33,679 nt of DNA, from contig NZ_WPOO01000023.1 in assembly GCF_009755265.1 (NCBI RefSeq), forward strand, positions 1-33,679, read 5' to 3'. Positions 16,392 through 24,020 of the stretch are shown here, one piece after another (position 1 is the first letter of the stretch; each line of letters starts with the position of its first letter). The translations under genes were made by a program, and so were the position numbers. Source of the stretch: Adlercreutzia rubneri. Its GTDB lineage: Bacteria > Actinomycetota > Coriobacteriia > Coriobacteriales > Eggerthellaceae. The notes below the pieces were generated by a model. The model was given only the letters and a program-made list of their open reading frames with translations. It made no database searches and was not told where the DNA came from.

Positions 16392-17712
16392 GACCTTCCA
16401 CCTGCCTTTCCTCTCTGTTCGCTTCGGCGCCCTCGATCTGCGCGATGCGGGCCGGCAGCTCGGCGCTTCTTGCCCGGATGCGCGCGCAGGCGCGCGCCTC
16501 GCGCCTTGCGCCCCGCAGCTCCGACGCTATCTCGGCGATGCGGGGGTTTGGGGGCGCGGGGGATCCCGCCGCCTTGGAGCGCCTCGCCTCGTTGCGCAGC
16601 GCGCGGCGTTCGGCCTGCAGCGCCTCGGACTTGTCGGCCAAGGCTCTTTCGTATGCCGCCAGCTGGGATCGCGTCTCTATCCCCTCGCGCGCGAGCAGCG
16701 CGAGCTCCCCCGATATGGCTTCGAGTTCGCGCAGATCCTCGCGCAGCAGGAAATGCGCCCGCCCGCCTGGCGCCCTCTGCCTCTTCGCGCCGTTGAGCAG
16801 CGCCATGTACCTGCGGTACAGGCTCACGAGCGTGCCCTTCGGCACGGGCGGGCGCTCCTTGGGAGCGGGCCTCGGCCTGCCGAGGGGCAGGCGCTGGCGG
16901 CTGTTGGCGAGGATGCGCGCGCCGATGCCCTCCTGCGAGTACGCGTCCCCGAAATTGCGGCGCAGGCGCACGAAACGCTCCTTGCCGGGCGGGCGCACCG
17001 ATATGTCCTTGCCCACCTTCACGTCGTAGCCCATCGCGCGCAGGTTCGCGTGGAACTGGCGCATGCTCGCCGCACGCCCTACGGCCTCGTCCACGTCGGC
17101 CTTCACGAGCGAGCGCCACGTGGGGCGCCCCTCGCGCTCGGCGCGCCATTCGGCGTGGTGGCGCGCGCCGCCGCGCCCGGGGCTCTCCACCACCGAAAGA
17201 CCATGCTCCCGGCACAGTTCGTCGGACGCTTCGCGCATCGCGCGGTAGCAGGCGGCGTCTCGGTGGAAGCGCCTGCCGTCGGCGAAGGACACAGAGTTGA
17301 CCACGAAGTGGTTGTGGAGGTGGGCCTTGTCCAGATGGGTGGCCACCACAACCTCGAAGCGGCCGCCCCACAGCTCTTGGGCGAGGGCGACGCCCACCTC
17401 GTGGGCCGTGGCGGGGTCGGTCTCGCCGGGCGCGAACGCCTGGTATCCGTGGAAGGCCACGATGCCGCCCGTCTTGCCGTATTGGCGCTTGGTCGCGTTC
17501 ATCTCTTCCAGCGCCGTGGCGGGCAGGCAGTTGACGCCGGTCACGTACAGCTGCCGCTCGGTCTTGCCGGGGTCGGCGGCGTAGAGGATGGCGGCGCCCA
17601 CGCCCTGGAGCTCCCACTCGTCGGGCGAGCCTTCGGCCTTGTCCGGGTTCCCGGCGTACCCGAGCACGCGCGCCAGGCGCCCTTCGACCTTCCAAATCGA
17701 CGTGACGGCCAC
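16366..17712 (-). CDS. relaxase (MobA/VirD2 family, MOBP-like)
   Basis: The 448-residue relaxase nicks oriT and leads the strand into the recipient. The start is GTG at 17712, with GGAAGGAGG upstream and one base after the MobC stop. Motif I has the likely catalytic Tyr19 in GYAGNPDKAEG. Motif II-like GGIVAFHGYQAFAPGE follows, and the metal-binding three-His motif III is HLDKAHLHNHFVVNSVSF near residues 125-142. A downstream basic region includes AYSQEGIGARI and a long coiled-coil, Arg/Glu-rich C-terminus that may bind DNA or VirD4. All key residues are intact. Its gene follows oriT and MobC, as in other Tn1549-type mobilisation modules. Confidence 0.93.
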   Translation of the reverse strand: MAVTSIWKVEGRLARVLGYAGNPDKAEGSPDEWELQGVGAAILYAADPGKTERQLYVTGVNCLPATALEEMNATKRQYGKTGGIVAFHGYQAFAPGETDPATAHEVGVALAQELWGGRFEVVVATHLDKAHLHNHFVVNSVSFADGRRFHRDAACYRAMREASDELCREHGLSVVESPGRGGARHHAEWRAEREGRPTWRSLVKADVDEAVGRAASMRQFHANLRAMGYDVKVGKDISVRPPGKERFVRLRRNFGDAYSQEGIGARILANSRQRLPLGRPRPAPKERPPVPKGTLVSLYRRYMALLNGAKRQRAPGGRAHFLLREDLRELEAISGELALLAREGIETRSQLAAYERALADKSEALQAERRALRNEARRSKAAGSPAPPNPRIAEIASELRGARREARACARIRARSAELPARIAQIEGAEANREERQVEGHGRIERGC

Positions 17713-17713
17713 C

Positions 17714-18043
17714 TCATCGCCTCCTTCCCGGCTCTTTGACCGCCGCCACGATCTCGCGGAGCGCGGCTTCGAGCCTTCGCGCCTCGGCGTCGTAGCGGGC
17801 GGCGTCCACGGTGCCGAGGGCGTGGGCCTTGCGCGCGATCTGGTTGAGGTTGTTCCCGATGGCGTGCAGCTCGCGGGTCATCGCCAGGTAGTCGGGCGGC
17901 GGCTTCGGCCTCGGGTCGATGCCCCCTATGAGCGCGCGCAGGTACGCCTCCTGCGACCAGCCCGCCCTGCGCGCCGCCTCTTTGAGCCGCGCCAGCTCTT
18001 CCTCCGTGAGCCTCACCGTGGCCTTGCGCGTGCGCCTTTCCAT
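17714..18043 (-). CDS. mobC: MobC-type relaxosome accessory protein
   Basis: A 109-residue DNA-binding protein from the ATG at 18043 (GGGAGG seven bases upstream). The N-terminal half is ribbon-helix-helix-like (TRKATVRLTEEELARLKEAA, then AGWSQEAYLRALI). The C-terminal half has the family signature LHAIGNNLNQIARKAH. MobC binds oriT and helps the relaxase open the strands. It is the first gene after the oriT-like hairpin cluster and sits one base before the relaxase gene. The longer frame up to 18181 is non-family sequence running through the hairpins. Confidence 0.92.
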   Translation of the reverse strand: MERRTRKATVRLTEEELARLKEAARRAGWSQEAYLRALIGGIDPRPKPPPDYLAMTRELHAIGNNLNQIARKAHALGTVDAARYDAEARRLEAALREIVAAVKEPGRRR

Positions 18044-18060
18044 TCGCCGCCTCCCTTCGC

Positions 18061-18164
18061 GGGGTTGCAGGGGGTGCCCCCTGCGTCTGCCGAGCGCCAG
18101 CGCTCGGCGTTGCTTGCTGGTACGCGACGGTTTTCCGCCGCCTCGGCGGCGGACTTCGCAACCC
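18061..18164. other. candidate oriT: three perfect hairpins with 2-nt loops between Toprim gene and mobC
   Basis: This 134-bp non-coding gap holds three perfect dyads, each with a two-base loop: GCAGGGGG-TG-CCCCCTGC (18067-18084), GCCGAGCGC-CA-GCGCTCGGC (18089-18108) and TCCGCCGCC-TC-GGCGGCGGA (18134-18153). An outer pair, GGGTTGC (18062-18068) and GCAACCC (18158-18164), encloses the set. The place directly upstream of mobC and the relaxase is where Tn1549-type elements keep their origin of transfer. The nick would be expected on the strand read leftwards, perhaps in the unstructured stretch 18109-18133. Confidence 0.8.
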
Positions 18165-18177
18165 GCCGAAAGAAAGA

Positions 18178-19146
18178 TCACCTTCCCCTGTCGGGCGCTC
18201 GGCCTCTGGAGCGGCGGGCCAAGAGGAACTCATTCACGTCCTTACCCTCCGGGGGAGGCTCCATCGACGCCGCCACGCCGCGAGAAGCGGCTGCGCGCGC
18301 GATCTCGCGGGCGGCCCGCCTGCCCGCCTCGTCGTTGTCGAGATGCAAGGCCAACGAGGCGATGTATGGGCGGTCGTCAAGATGCTGCGCGAGGGCGAGC
18401 GGCAGCTTCGGGGCTCCGTTGCGCGCATGGGGGACCGACACCCCGCCGAGGGACAGCATCCCCAAGCTGGCCGTCTGCTTGCCCTCGTGCTCGAGGATGG
18501 TCGCGTAGGAAAGCGCGTCTATGGCGCTCTCGAAAACATGGAGCACGCCGTTGTTTCGGACGCTTTGCAGGGAGAACGCGAAGCGCTTGTCGGATCTGGG
18601 AGCCTCGCCCTTGAAGCCTCCCTCGCACGAGCGCAAGGCCGCGTACCTCGGAACGCCCGTGCGGTCCCTGCCGACGAACACCGCGCACGCGACCCCGCCG
18701 CGCATGGTGCCGTAGACGTCTCCGGCATCCACGAGGCCCTTCAGCAGGCTGCGCGAGATGCCGCGCGATTCGAGGTACCGCATCGCATCGTCGTCGGCGC
18801 ACCGGCGTGGGAGGCGAAACGCCGGGCGCGGCGCGCTCGCCGGTGGGGCGGCATGCGCGGGCGGGGATGCTCTCGCAACGGCAGGGCGGTCGGCCCGCAG
18901 ATGCTCCACGGCGTCGAGGAAGGCCATGTCGCGCACTTTGACGAGGAAGTCGAGCGCGCTCCTGCCGCCGAGACCCCGGCTCCACCAGAACCACTTGCCG
19001 TTGGAGATCTTAAGGCTGTCGTGTTCCTTCGTGCAGTAGACGCCGGGCGAAATGCGCACTAGCTCGTCGGGTTCGCGCTCTTGCAGGTAAGTAAGCAGGT
19101 CAACCCGCTTCACTTCAGCGATGATTTCAGGGTCGACGTATGGCAT
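18178..19146 (-). CDS. Toprim-domain primase-like protein (DUF3991/CHC2-like N-terminus)
   Basis: A 322-residue protein starting at the ATG at 19146 (AAAAGGA upstream). The N-terminal part (DLLTYLQEREPDELV, YCTKEHDSLKISNGKWFWWS, ALDFLVKVRDMAFLDAVEHL) follows the CHC2-like primase arrangement but lacks the zinc-binding cysteine set. The C-terminal part has DUF3991/Toprim features: the YLESRGIS region, VLHVFESAIDALSYATI with the conserved Glu, and SLALHLDNDEAGRRAA with the DxD-like acidic motif. It probably makes primers or acts on DNA ends during transfer of the single strand. It is transcribed towards oriT and diverges from the Abi gene. The longer frame up to 19482 has no family match before this start. 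Confidence 0.85.
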   Translation of the reverse strand: MPYVDPEIIAEVKRVDLLTYLQEREPDELVRISPGVYCTKEHDSLKISNGKWFWWSRGLGGRSALDFLVKVRDMAFLDAVEHLRADRPAVARASPPAHAAPPASAPRPAFRLPRRCADDDAMRYLESRGISRSLLKGLVDAGDVYGTMRGGVACAVFVGRDRTGVPRYAALRSCEGGFKGEAPRSDKRFAFSLQSVRNNGVLHVFESAIDALSYATILEHEGKQTASLGMLSLGGVSVPHARNGAPKLPLALAQHLDDRPYIASLALHLDNDEAGRRAAREIARAAASRGVAASMEPPPEGKDVNEFLLARRSRGRAPDRGR

Positions 19147-19195
19147 GTTTTCGTCCTTTTCTTGTCTTCGGATTTGCCTGTGGCCGCCGGAGCGG

Positions 19196-19262
19196 CGCGG
19201 CGTGCCCCCATTCGCCTTCGCTTCGCCATGCCGATTCGAGATGCGCGGAACGCGGCGTGCCC
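19196..19262. promoter_or_regulatory. divergent promoter region with a 12-bp direct repeat
   Basis: The 138-bp gap between the Toprim gene (minus) and the Abi gene (plus) carries CGCGGCGTGCCC twice, at 19196-19207 and 19251-19262, 55 bp apart. This could be a paired operator for either gene or an insertion scar of the cargo. I see no clear -10/-35 pair. Confidence 0.3.
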
Positions 19263-19284
19263 AAGAGACACTGAAAGGGGTAGA

Positions 19285-20307
19285 ATGGCGGGCATGGTGA
19301 ATCCGAGTGAAACATACACTGCATGGAGCATCGGGGAGGGCGCGCACGAGGTGACGGGGCTCAAGCCGATGCTGAACCCGGAGGAGCAGGTTGCGCTTCT
19401 GAAGGCGAAAGGCGTCTCGTTCGAGCGATGCGGCGAGGAGCAAGCCGCGGACGCTTTGGCCCGCCGGGGAACCTTCGTGCACCTCGCGTCATGCCGCAGG
19501 CTGTTCCAGAAGCACGCGTCCGGCGACGACCGGGGGAAGTACGTGAGGCTTGACTTCGCCGACCTGCTGGCTCTCGATGCGCTCGACGACGAGCTCCGCA
19601 AGGCGTTCCTAGCTGTCTCGCAAGACGTGGAGCGGCTGGCCAAGACCTCCATGGTGACGCGCGCCTCCAGGCTCGACGACGAGGACGGCTACGGCATAGT
19701 CGCCGATTTCATGAGGGCGCAACAGAGGAGATACCGCAGCTACATCGAGCGGGATCTCTCCTCGCGCATGTCCGCCGGCATCGTCGGCGACGTTTACACC
19801 GGGCGCATCATCGGCCATTACCGAGACGCGATGCCCGTATGGGCGTTTTTGGAGGTGGTCACGTTCGGAACGGCGCTGGCCTTCTGCCTGTTCTGCTCCG
19901 AGCGATGGGACGACGCCGTCATGCGGGAGGAGCACTACATCCTCAAGGGCGTGAAGGCCGTGAGGAACTGCTGTTCCCACGGCAGCTGCATAGTCAACGG
20001 GATGGACGGCTCCAACGAGTGCGATTACGCGCTTTCCAGCCTGGTCTACGATTGGCTCGCCGAGAAAGGCGTCGGCAACAGCAAGACGCGCCGCGCCAAG
20101 TTAAGGAACCGTCGTATGCAGCAGCTCCTCGAGACGCTCGTGATGTTCGACCGATTGGGAGGGCCGGCGATCTGTCCCCGTTCGACGGCGCTGCTGGAAG
20201 GGCTGCGCGCGAGTCTTCTCGGCACGTGCGAGAGCTACGGCGTCCAGAACGGGTTCGTGTCGTACCTGAGGTTTCTGGCGAATCTCATTGACAAGGCGCT
20301 CGGCTGA
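19285..20307 (+). CDS. Abi_2 family (AbiD/AbiF-type) HEPN abortive-infection protein
   Basis: A 340-residue protein from the ATG at 19285 (AAAGGGG 4 bases upstream). It matches Abi_2 proteins from start to end: the N-terminal KPMLNPEEQVALLKAKGVSF segment, the FVHLASCRRLFQKH region (usually NYYRLxxY), a central MPVWAFLEVVTFGTALAF motif, and the HEPN active-site pattern R-N-x3-H in VRNCCSHG (Arg227, Asn228, His232). Abi_2 proteins stop phage growth by abortive infection; the intact HEPN motif suggests RNA cleavage, as in Cas13-like HEPN domains (inference). It lies on the plus strand between Toprim and methylase genes that run the other way, and is followed by a terminator, so it is an independent cargo unit. 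Composition looks a little less GC-rich than the core. Confidence 0.88.
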   Translation: MAGMVNPSETYTAWSIGEGAHEVTGLKPMLNPEEQVALLKAKGVSFERCGEEQAADALARRGTFVHLASCRRLFQKHASGDDRGKYVRLDFADLLALDALDDELRKAFLAVSQDVERLAKTSMVTRASRLDDEDGYGIVADFMRAQQRRYRSYIERDLSSRMSAGIVGDVYTGRIIGHYRDAMPVWAFLEVVTFGTALAFCLFCSERWDDAVMREEHYILKGVKAVRNCCSHGSCIVNGMDGSNECDYALSSLVYDWLAEKGVGNSKTRRAKLRNRRMQQLLETLVMFDRLGGPAICPRSTALLEGLRASLLGTCESYGVQNGFVSYLRFLANLIDKALG

Positions 20308-20329
20308 TGGCACCATAACCTCAGATTCA

Positions 20330-20383
20330 AAAACCTTCGGGTTTTGTATGGGCCAATCCCGCTGGGATTGGCTCTAGTTTTTT
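20330..20383 (+). terminator. tandem hairpins, rho-independent terminator after the Abi gene
   Basis: AAAACC-TTCG-GGTTTT (20330-20345) is followed by a perfect 9-bp stem GCCAATCCC/GGGATTGGC with a GCT loop (20352-20372), then CTAG and a run of six T. It ends the Abi transcript 45-75 bp after its stop. Confidence 0.85.
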
Positions 20384-20488
20384 GGGCTTGGTTGGCTCTC
20401 ACGTCGCTTCAACTGCGTCTTCCGAACCGACGTCCGGCAGATCGCCCTCGTTTGCCCGACGGCGGAGCTCGGTTTGGCGGTGACTTCC

Positions 20489-21400
20489 ATGAACACAAAA
20501 GGGCCGAAAAAGAAGAAGCAGCATTACGTTCCGAAGTTCTACTTGCGTGGGTTTTGCGGGAGCGGCGACACGGTGTTCGCGCTAGATAAGGAGTCGGGGG
20601 GAATATTTACACCCTCGGTTGGCGATTTCTGTGCGGAGAGGTACCTGTACGAATCCCTATCGAACGACCCCAACTGGTACAAGGGGAAATTTGTCTATCC
20701 GAACTACACCGAGGACGGCCTCTGCGAACTGGAGAGCGCTTTTGCCCCCGTCCTGAAAAGGGTGGCGGCCCTGTGCGTGCCGAACGCCCCGTTCACGTGC
20801 GTCGGCGATGACGACGCGAGAATCATCGCGTCTTTTGTGGCGAATGCGATTGCTCGCCATCCCAGCGTGTTCAAGCCCCTCCGGAATGAGCTTATGTTGT
20901 CGGCTTCGGAAGAAGACCTCTCTCCGTATCGCGACCTTATGAGGGCTCTGGGGCACGAGGGCGCGTTCGAGGGGGTGGCGGCGGAAGGCGTCACGCGCCG
21001 CCTGCTGCTAGATACGGGCGACGGGTCCTACCAAGGGCTCATCGTAGGAGAGCTGCTCGAAATGGAGGGGATCGTCCTGCGCGCGCCCGGGTGCGCCTCG
21101 TTCGCCACCGCGTCTTTCCCCGTCCTCCCCGTTGTTCGGGAAACAGGGGGGCGGGATCGCCTCTCCTCTCTGTACTGCCCTATCAGCCCGAATGCGGCCG
21201 TCATCTACGGCCCCGGCCCCCGTCGGGGGATGGGAGGTTGCGAGCTGCTCGGCGCGCGCGATGTCGTCAGGCTCAACGCCGCCTACTTCGAGGCGGACTT
21301 CGTCCGCTTCGTCGTAGCGAAGGACAGGCGGACCCTGGAAGAGGCCCGCTCTTTCGCCGAGGCTAAACGGCCTTCTCCACCCTCTCGCCGATCCATTTGA
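20489..21400 (+). CDS. DUF4238 protein
   Basis: A 303-residue protein with the DUF4238 signature at its N-terminus: KKKKQHYVPKFYLRGFCG (residues 7-24). Further family-like parts are VGDFCAERYLYES, a central helical block, RIIASFVANAIARHP, and a late PISPNAAVIYGP segment. The function of DUF4238 is not established; it recurs in accessory and defence-rich regions and the conserved QHYVP motif suggests an enzyme or binding pocket. ATG 20489 is chosen, though the ribosome binding site is weak; GTG 20480 and TTG 20474 are alternatives. It is the second plus-strand cargo gene, separated from the Abi gene by a terminator, so it should have its own promoter in the 20384-20488 gap. Its 3' end overlaps the convergent cytosine methylase gene by 38 bp. 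Confidence 0.8.
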   Translation: MNTKGPKKKKQHYVPKFYLRGFCGSGDTVFALDKESGGIFTPSVGDFCAERYLYESLSNDPNWYKGKFVYPNYTEDGLCELESAFAPVLKRVAALCVPNAPFTCVGDDDARIIASFVANAIARHPSVFKPLRNELMLSASEEDLSPYRDLMRALGHEGAFEGVAAEGVTRRLLLDTGDGSYQGLIVGELLEMEGIVLRAPGCASFATASFPVLPVVRETGGRDRLSSLYCPISPNAAVIYGPGPRRGMGGCELLGARDVVRLNAAYFEADFVRFVVAKDRRTLEEARSFAEAKRPSPPSRRSI

Positions 21401-22706
21401 CGACCGGGACGGCCATGGCGTTTCCGAGGGCTCTGTAGCGGCGGCCGTCCGGAGCCGGCTTGCCGCGGAACTCCACGTTCGTCCAGTTGTCCGGGAAGCC
21501 TTGCAGCCTCTCGCACTCCAACGGCGTGAGCCGCCTGACCGCCGGACCCTGCAGGACGTGGCTCGCCTGCTTGACGCCGGGATGCGCGGCGAGCGCGCCC
21601 ACGTGGCTGCCCGACCCGCCGACGAAGCGCACCTCGTCGCGCGTGTTCTGGGCGAACGCCGCGACGGGGCCCACGCACGACGGGGAGCCGCCCACCTTCA
21701 GCGTGCCCGCCAGGTCCACGTCGCACGCCGCGTTGGCCGCGTCCCCCGAAAGGCACGCCATGGGCGGCCCCTTGGCGACGTTCGCCGTGAGGCACCCGCA
21801 CAGGCCGTCGCCCACGTGCGCGTTCGCATGGGTGGACGCGAGGCACAGGGCCTCGCGCGGCGGCCCGCCCGCAGGCAGGGCCACGGCGTGGCGGTCGGCG
21901 GCGGTGAGGGTGTACATGCCTTTCTCGTCGGGGTCGCAGAAGCCCGCGCCATTGCCCCCGTTTTCAGGCTTTCGGCCTATGGAGTTGCCAACGATGCCGT
22001 AGACGGCGGGCGCGTGCCAGTCGGCCGTGAGGGTGGGCGATTGCTCGGCGGCGTGGCCTACCGACCCGCTGGCGGGGGCGGCGGAGTACTTGAAGCCTGC
22101 CGTTCGAGCGCCTCCTCCAGCTGCGGCGGCAAGGAGCGCCCTCTTCTCCTTGCCCGGCGGATGATCCCAGCGCATGCAGTGGGGCTCAAATAGTATCTCG
22201 CAGGCACGGGCGGCGCTTCCAAGCACTCCGACAAGAAAGACACGCTCGCGTCGCTGGGCCAAGCCGAAGAATTGCGCGTCCAGAATTCTCCATGCCAGAC
22301 CGTACCCGACCTCATCCATCGCCCGGAGCAGGCATCGGAAAGCCTCCCCGTTCTCGCTCGAGAGCGCTCCCGGGACGTTCTCCCAGACAAAGCATCTCGG
22401 CATGACCTCACATACAGCTCGAATAAATTCGAGCATGAGGCCCGACTCGCCTTTGAGCCCCGTTCTCTTTCCGGCGACGGAAAAGCTCTGGCACGGGCTT
22501 CCGCCGATGACAACGTCGATCTCGCCACGCATCTCCTTCCACTCGACCTTCGATATATCTCCCAGGTTGGGCACGCTCGGGAAGCGAGTAGCGAGAACCG
22601 CGTTGCAGAACGGGTCGATCTCGCTGAAGGCGACCGCCTCCCAGCCGAGCGGCCCCCACGCGCAGCTCGCCGCCTCGATGCCTGAGAAAAGGCTCACGTA
22701 CCTCAC
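21363..22706 (-). CDS. DNA (cytosine-5) methyltransferase
   Basis: A 447-residue C5 methylase starting at GTG 22706, with a GGGAAGGGGG site upstream. The motifs are in canonical order: I LFSGIEAASCAWG, IV GGSPCQSFS with catalytic Cys72, VI ENVPG, VIII QRRERVF, a target-recognition region of about 190 residues, IX RRLTPLECERLQGFPDNW, and X YRALGNAMAVPVVKWIGE. It methylates cytosine in double-stranded DNA. No restriction endonuclease is next to it, so it is probably a solitary methylase that shields the element from host restriction. It overlaps the stop of the Dam-like gene by 4 bp (GTGA) and is the last of three adjacent methylase genes. The long variable region is Gly/Ala-rich but open throughout. 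Confidence 0.93.
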   Translation of the reverse strand: MRYVSLFSGIEAASCAWGPLGWEAVAFSEIDPFCNAVLATRFPSVPNLGDISKVEWKEMRGEIDVVIGGSPCQSFSVAGKRTGLKGESGLMLEFIRAVCEVMPRCFVWENVPGALSSENGEAFRCLLRAMDEVGYGLAWRILDAQFFGLAQRRERVFLVGVLGSAARACEILFEPHCMRWDHPPGKEKRALLAAAAGGGARTAGFKYSAAPASGSVGHAAEQSPTLTADWHAPAVYGIVGNSIGRKPENGGNGAGFCDPDEKGMYTLTAADRHAVALPAGGPPREALCLASTHANAHVGDGLCGCLTANVAKGPPMACLSGDAANAACDVDLAGTLKVGGSPSCVGPVAAFAQNTRDEVRFVGGSGSHVGALAAHPGVKQASHVLQGPAVRRLTPLECERLQGFPDNWTNVEFRGKPAPDGRRYRALGNAMAVPVVKWIGERVEKAV

Positions 22707-23248
22707 GAAGCCCCCTTCCCGCCGCGCGCTGCGGCGTTGGCTATTGACGACACCTTGCCGGGGGCGGCGCCCTCCCCGAACACGGCGACCATGCTCGGAA
22801 AGGGCGCGGGGCCCTGAGCGACGCCGGCGAGCTCGAACCTGATGCGGCCGCGAACGAGCCTTATCTCTGCATGGCCGAGGATGTAACGGTAGAACCACTC
22901 GGTGTCCGTGCGCGCCGCCACCAGCAGCGCGACCGTCGTGCGCGGCTTGGCGCCCTCGATTGCCGCCTTGCGCGCCCATGCCCCGACGCCCCGGCCGTAG
23001 GGCGGATTCACCCACACTCTCTCGCCGCCCCAGTCGGCCGCGAGCCCGTCGTCTCGTTTGGTGAGGTGCCTTTCGCATTTGGCGTTGGCGTCCGAGCTCG
23101 CCGCGTCGAGGGTGAAGTGGAACCCGGAATCGAGCGCCAAGAACAGCCACGCGGGGGTCTCCCAGTCGCCGCGCGCCGACGAGAAGGCCGCCCCGCCGGC
23201 GCCGGTGAAGCCGCCTGGCGGCGCTGCTGCCGCGCTTTTCACCGGCAT
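22703..23248 (-). CDS. phage-type DNA N6-adenine methyltransferase (Dam, PF05869-like)
   Basis: A 181-residue methylase from the ATG at 23248 (GAAAGG-CGG upstream). It has the phage Dam layout: DWETPAWLFLALDSGFHFTL near residues 28-47, AASSDANAKCERHLTKRDDG, VWVNPPYGRGVGAW with motif IV NPPY at residues 81-84, LVAARTDTEWFY, and RIRFELAGV. It transfers a methyl group to adenine N6. Small genes of this class are common in phages and conjugative elements, where they are thought to guard against restriction. It overlaps the genes on both sides by 4 and 10 bp, so all three methylases are made from one coupled operon. Confidence 0.9.
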   Translation of the reverse strand: MPVKSAAAAPPGGFTGAGGAAFSSARGDWETPAWLFLALDSGFHFTLDAASSDANAKCERHLTKRDDGLAADWGGERVWVNPPYGRGVGAWARKAAIEGAKPRTTVALLVAARTDTEWFYRYILGHAEIRLVRGRIRFELAGVAQGPAPFPSMVAVFGEGAAPGKVSSIANAAARGGKGAS

Positions 23249-23907
23249 AGCCCCGCCGCCTTTCGGATGGGCACCTCGCGCTCGCACACGTCAACGATGT
23301 GCAGGCACAGCCTCTCGGGGATGCGCCCGCGCTCGCGCGCGTTCGCCAGGCCCTGCGTGCCGGACTTCGACCCGCGCGGCGCCGACTCGTGGCAGGGCGC
23401 TCCGTTGCGGCACGGCGGGCGGAATCGCGGGTCGGAGGCGTTCGTGAATATGTCGGTCGGCTTCATGGCCCTCGCGCCGTATTGGCAGTAGGTGACGGTG
23501 TGGCGGGGGATGACCGCCATCATGTCCTGCTTGCGCAGGCCCGCGCGCGGGTTCTCTATGAAGTAGAGCGCCGGCCTCAGATCGCGGATGAGGCGGAGCA
23601 TCGCCAGATCCACCCGGTCGCATTTGAGCGCGTAGTCGCTCACGGGGTCCAGGTTGCCGGTGTTGGCGTTCTTGCGCCTGTGGCGCGATATGCCCGCCAT
23701 GGAGAACGTGGCGCAGTCCGGCGACGCCCACACCACGTCGGGCCGGCCGAATGCGCGCAGGACGTCCGGCGCTTTCAGGAACTCGATGTCGGCGTGGAGG
23801 TCGGCGGGCAGCGATTCGTCCCACTCCACCGAGAACACCTCGTGGCCCCGCTTTTCGAACGCCTCGCCGATGGAGCGCGTTCCGCTGAACAGTTCGAGCA
23901 CTTTCAT
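23239..23907 (-). CDS. atypical cytosine-5 methyltransferase-like protein
   Basis: A 222-residue protein from the ATG at 23907 (GAAGGGGGA upstream; a second ATG two codons earlier sits too close to that site). It has an N-terminal SAM-binding motif LELFSGTRSIGEAF, an acidic SVEWD motif, and a motif-IV equivalent VVWASPDCATFSMAG in which the usual PCQ is PDC-A (Cys65). The motif-VI-like part is IENPRAGLRKQ. The RPALYFIEN stretch and a C-terminal zinc-ribbon-like PPCRNGAPCHESAP follow. It resembles the small phage/ICE-type relatives of C5 methylases; whether it methylates DNA is open. It lies 114 bp after the giant helicase stop and overlaps the Dam gene. Confidence 0.8.
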   Translation of the reverse strand: MKVLELFSGTRSIGEAFEKRGHEVFSVEWDESLPADLHADIEFLKAPDVLRAFGRPDVVWASPDCATFSMAGISRHRRKNANTGNLDPVSDYALKCDRVDLAMLRLIRDLRPALYFIENPRAGLRKQDMMAVIPRHTVTYCQYGARAMKPTDIFTNASDPRFRPPCRNGAPCHESAPRGSKSGTQGLANARERGRIPERLCLHIVDVCEREVPIRKAAGLCR

Positions 23908-24020
23908 AAACATTCCCCCTTCGCGAAAAGGAACGCCCCGGCGTTGCCGCCAAGGCGCTCCATCGACCGATTCCGGTTTGCCGGCGATGAGGCGCATCTC
24001 GCGCGGCGCGGTGTGCGCCC

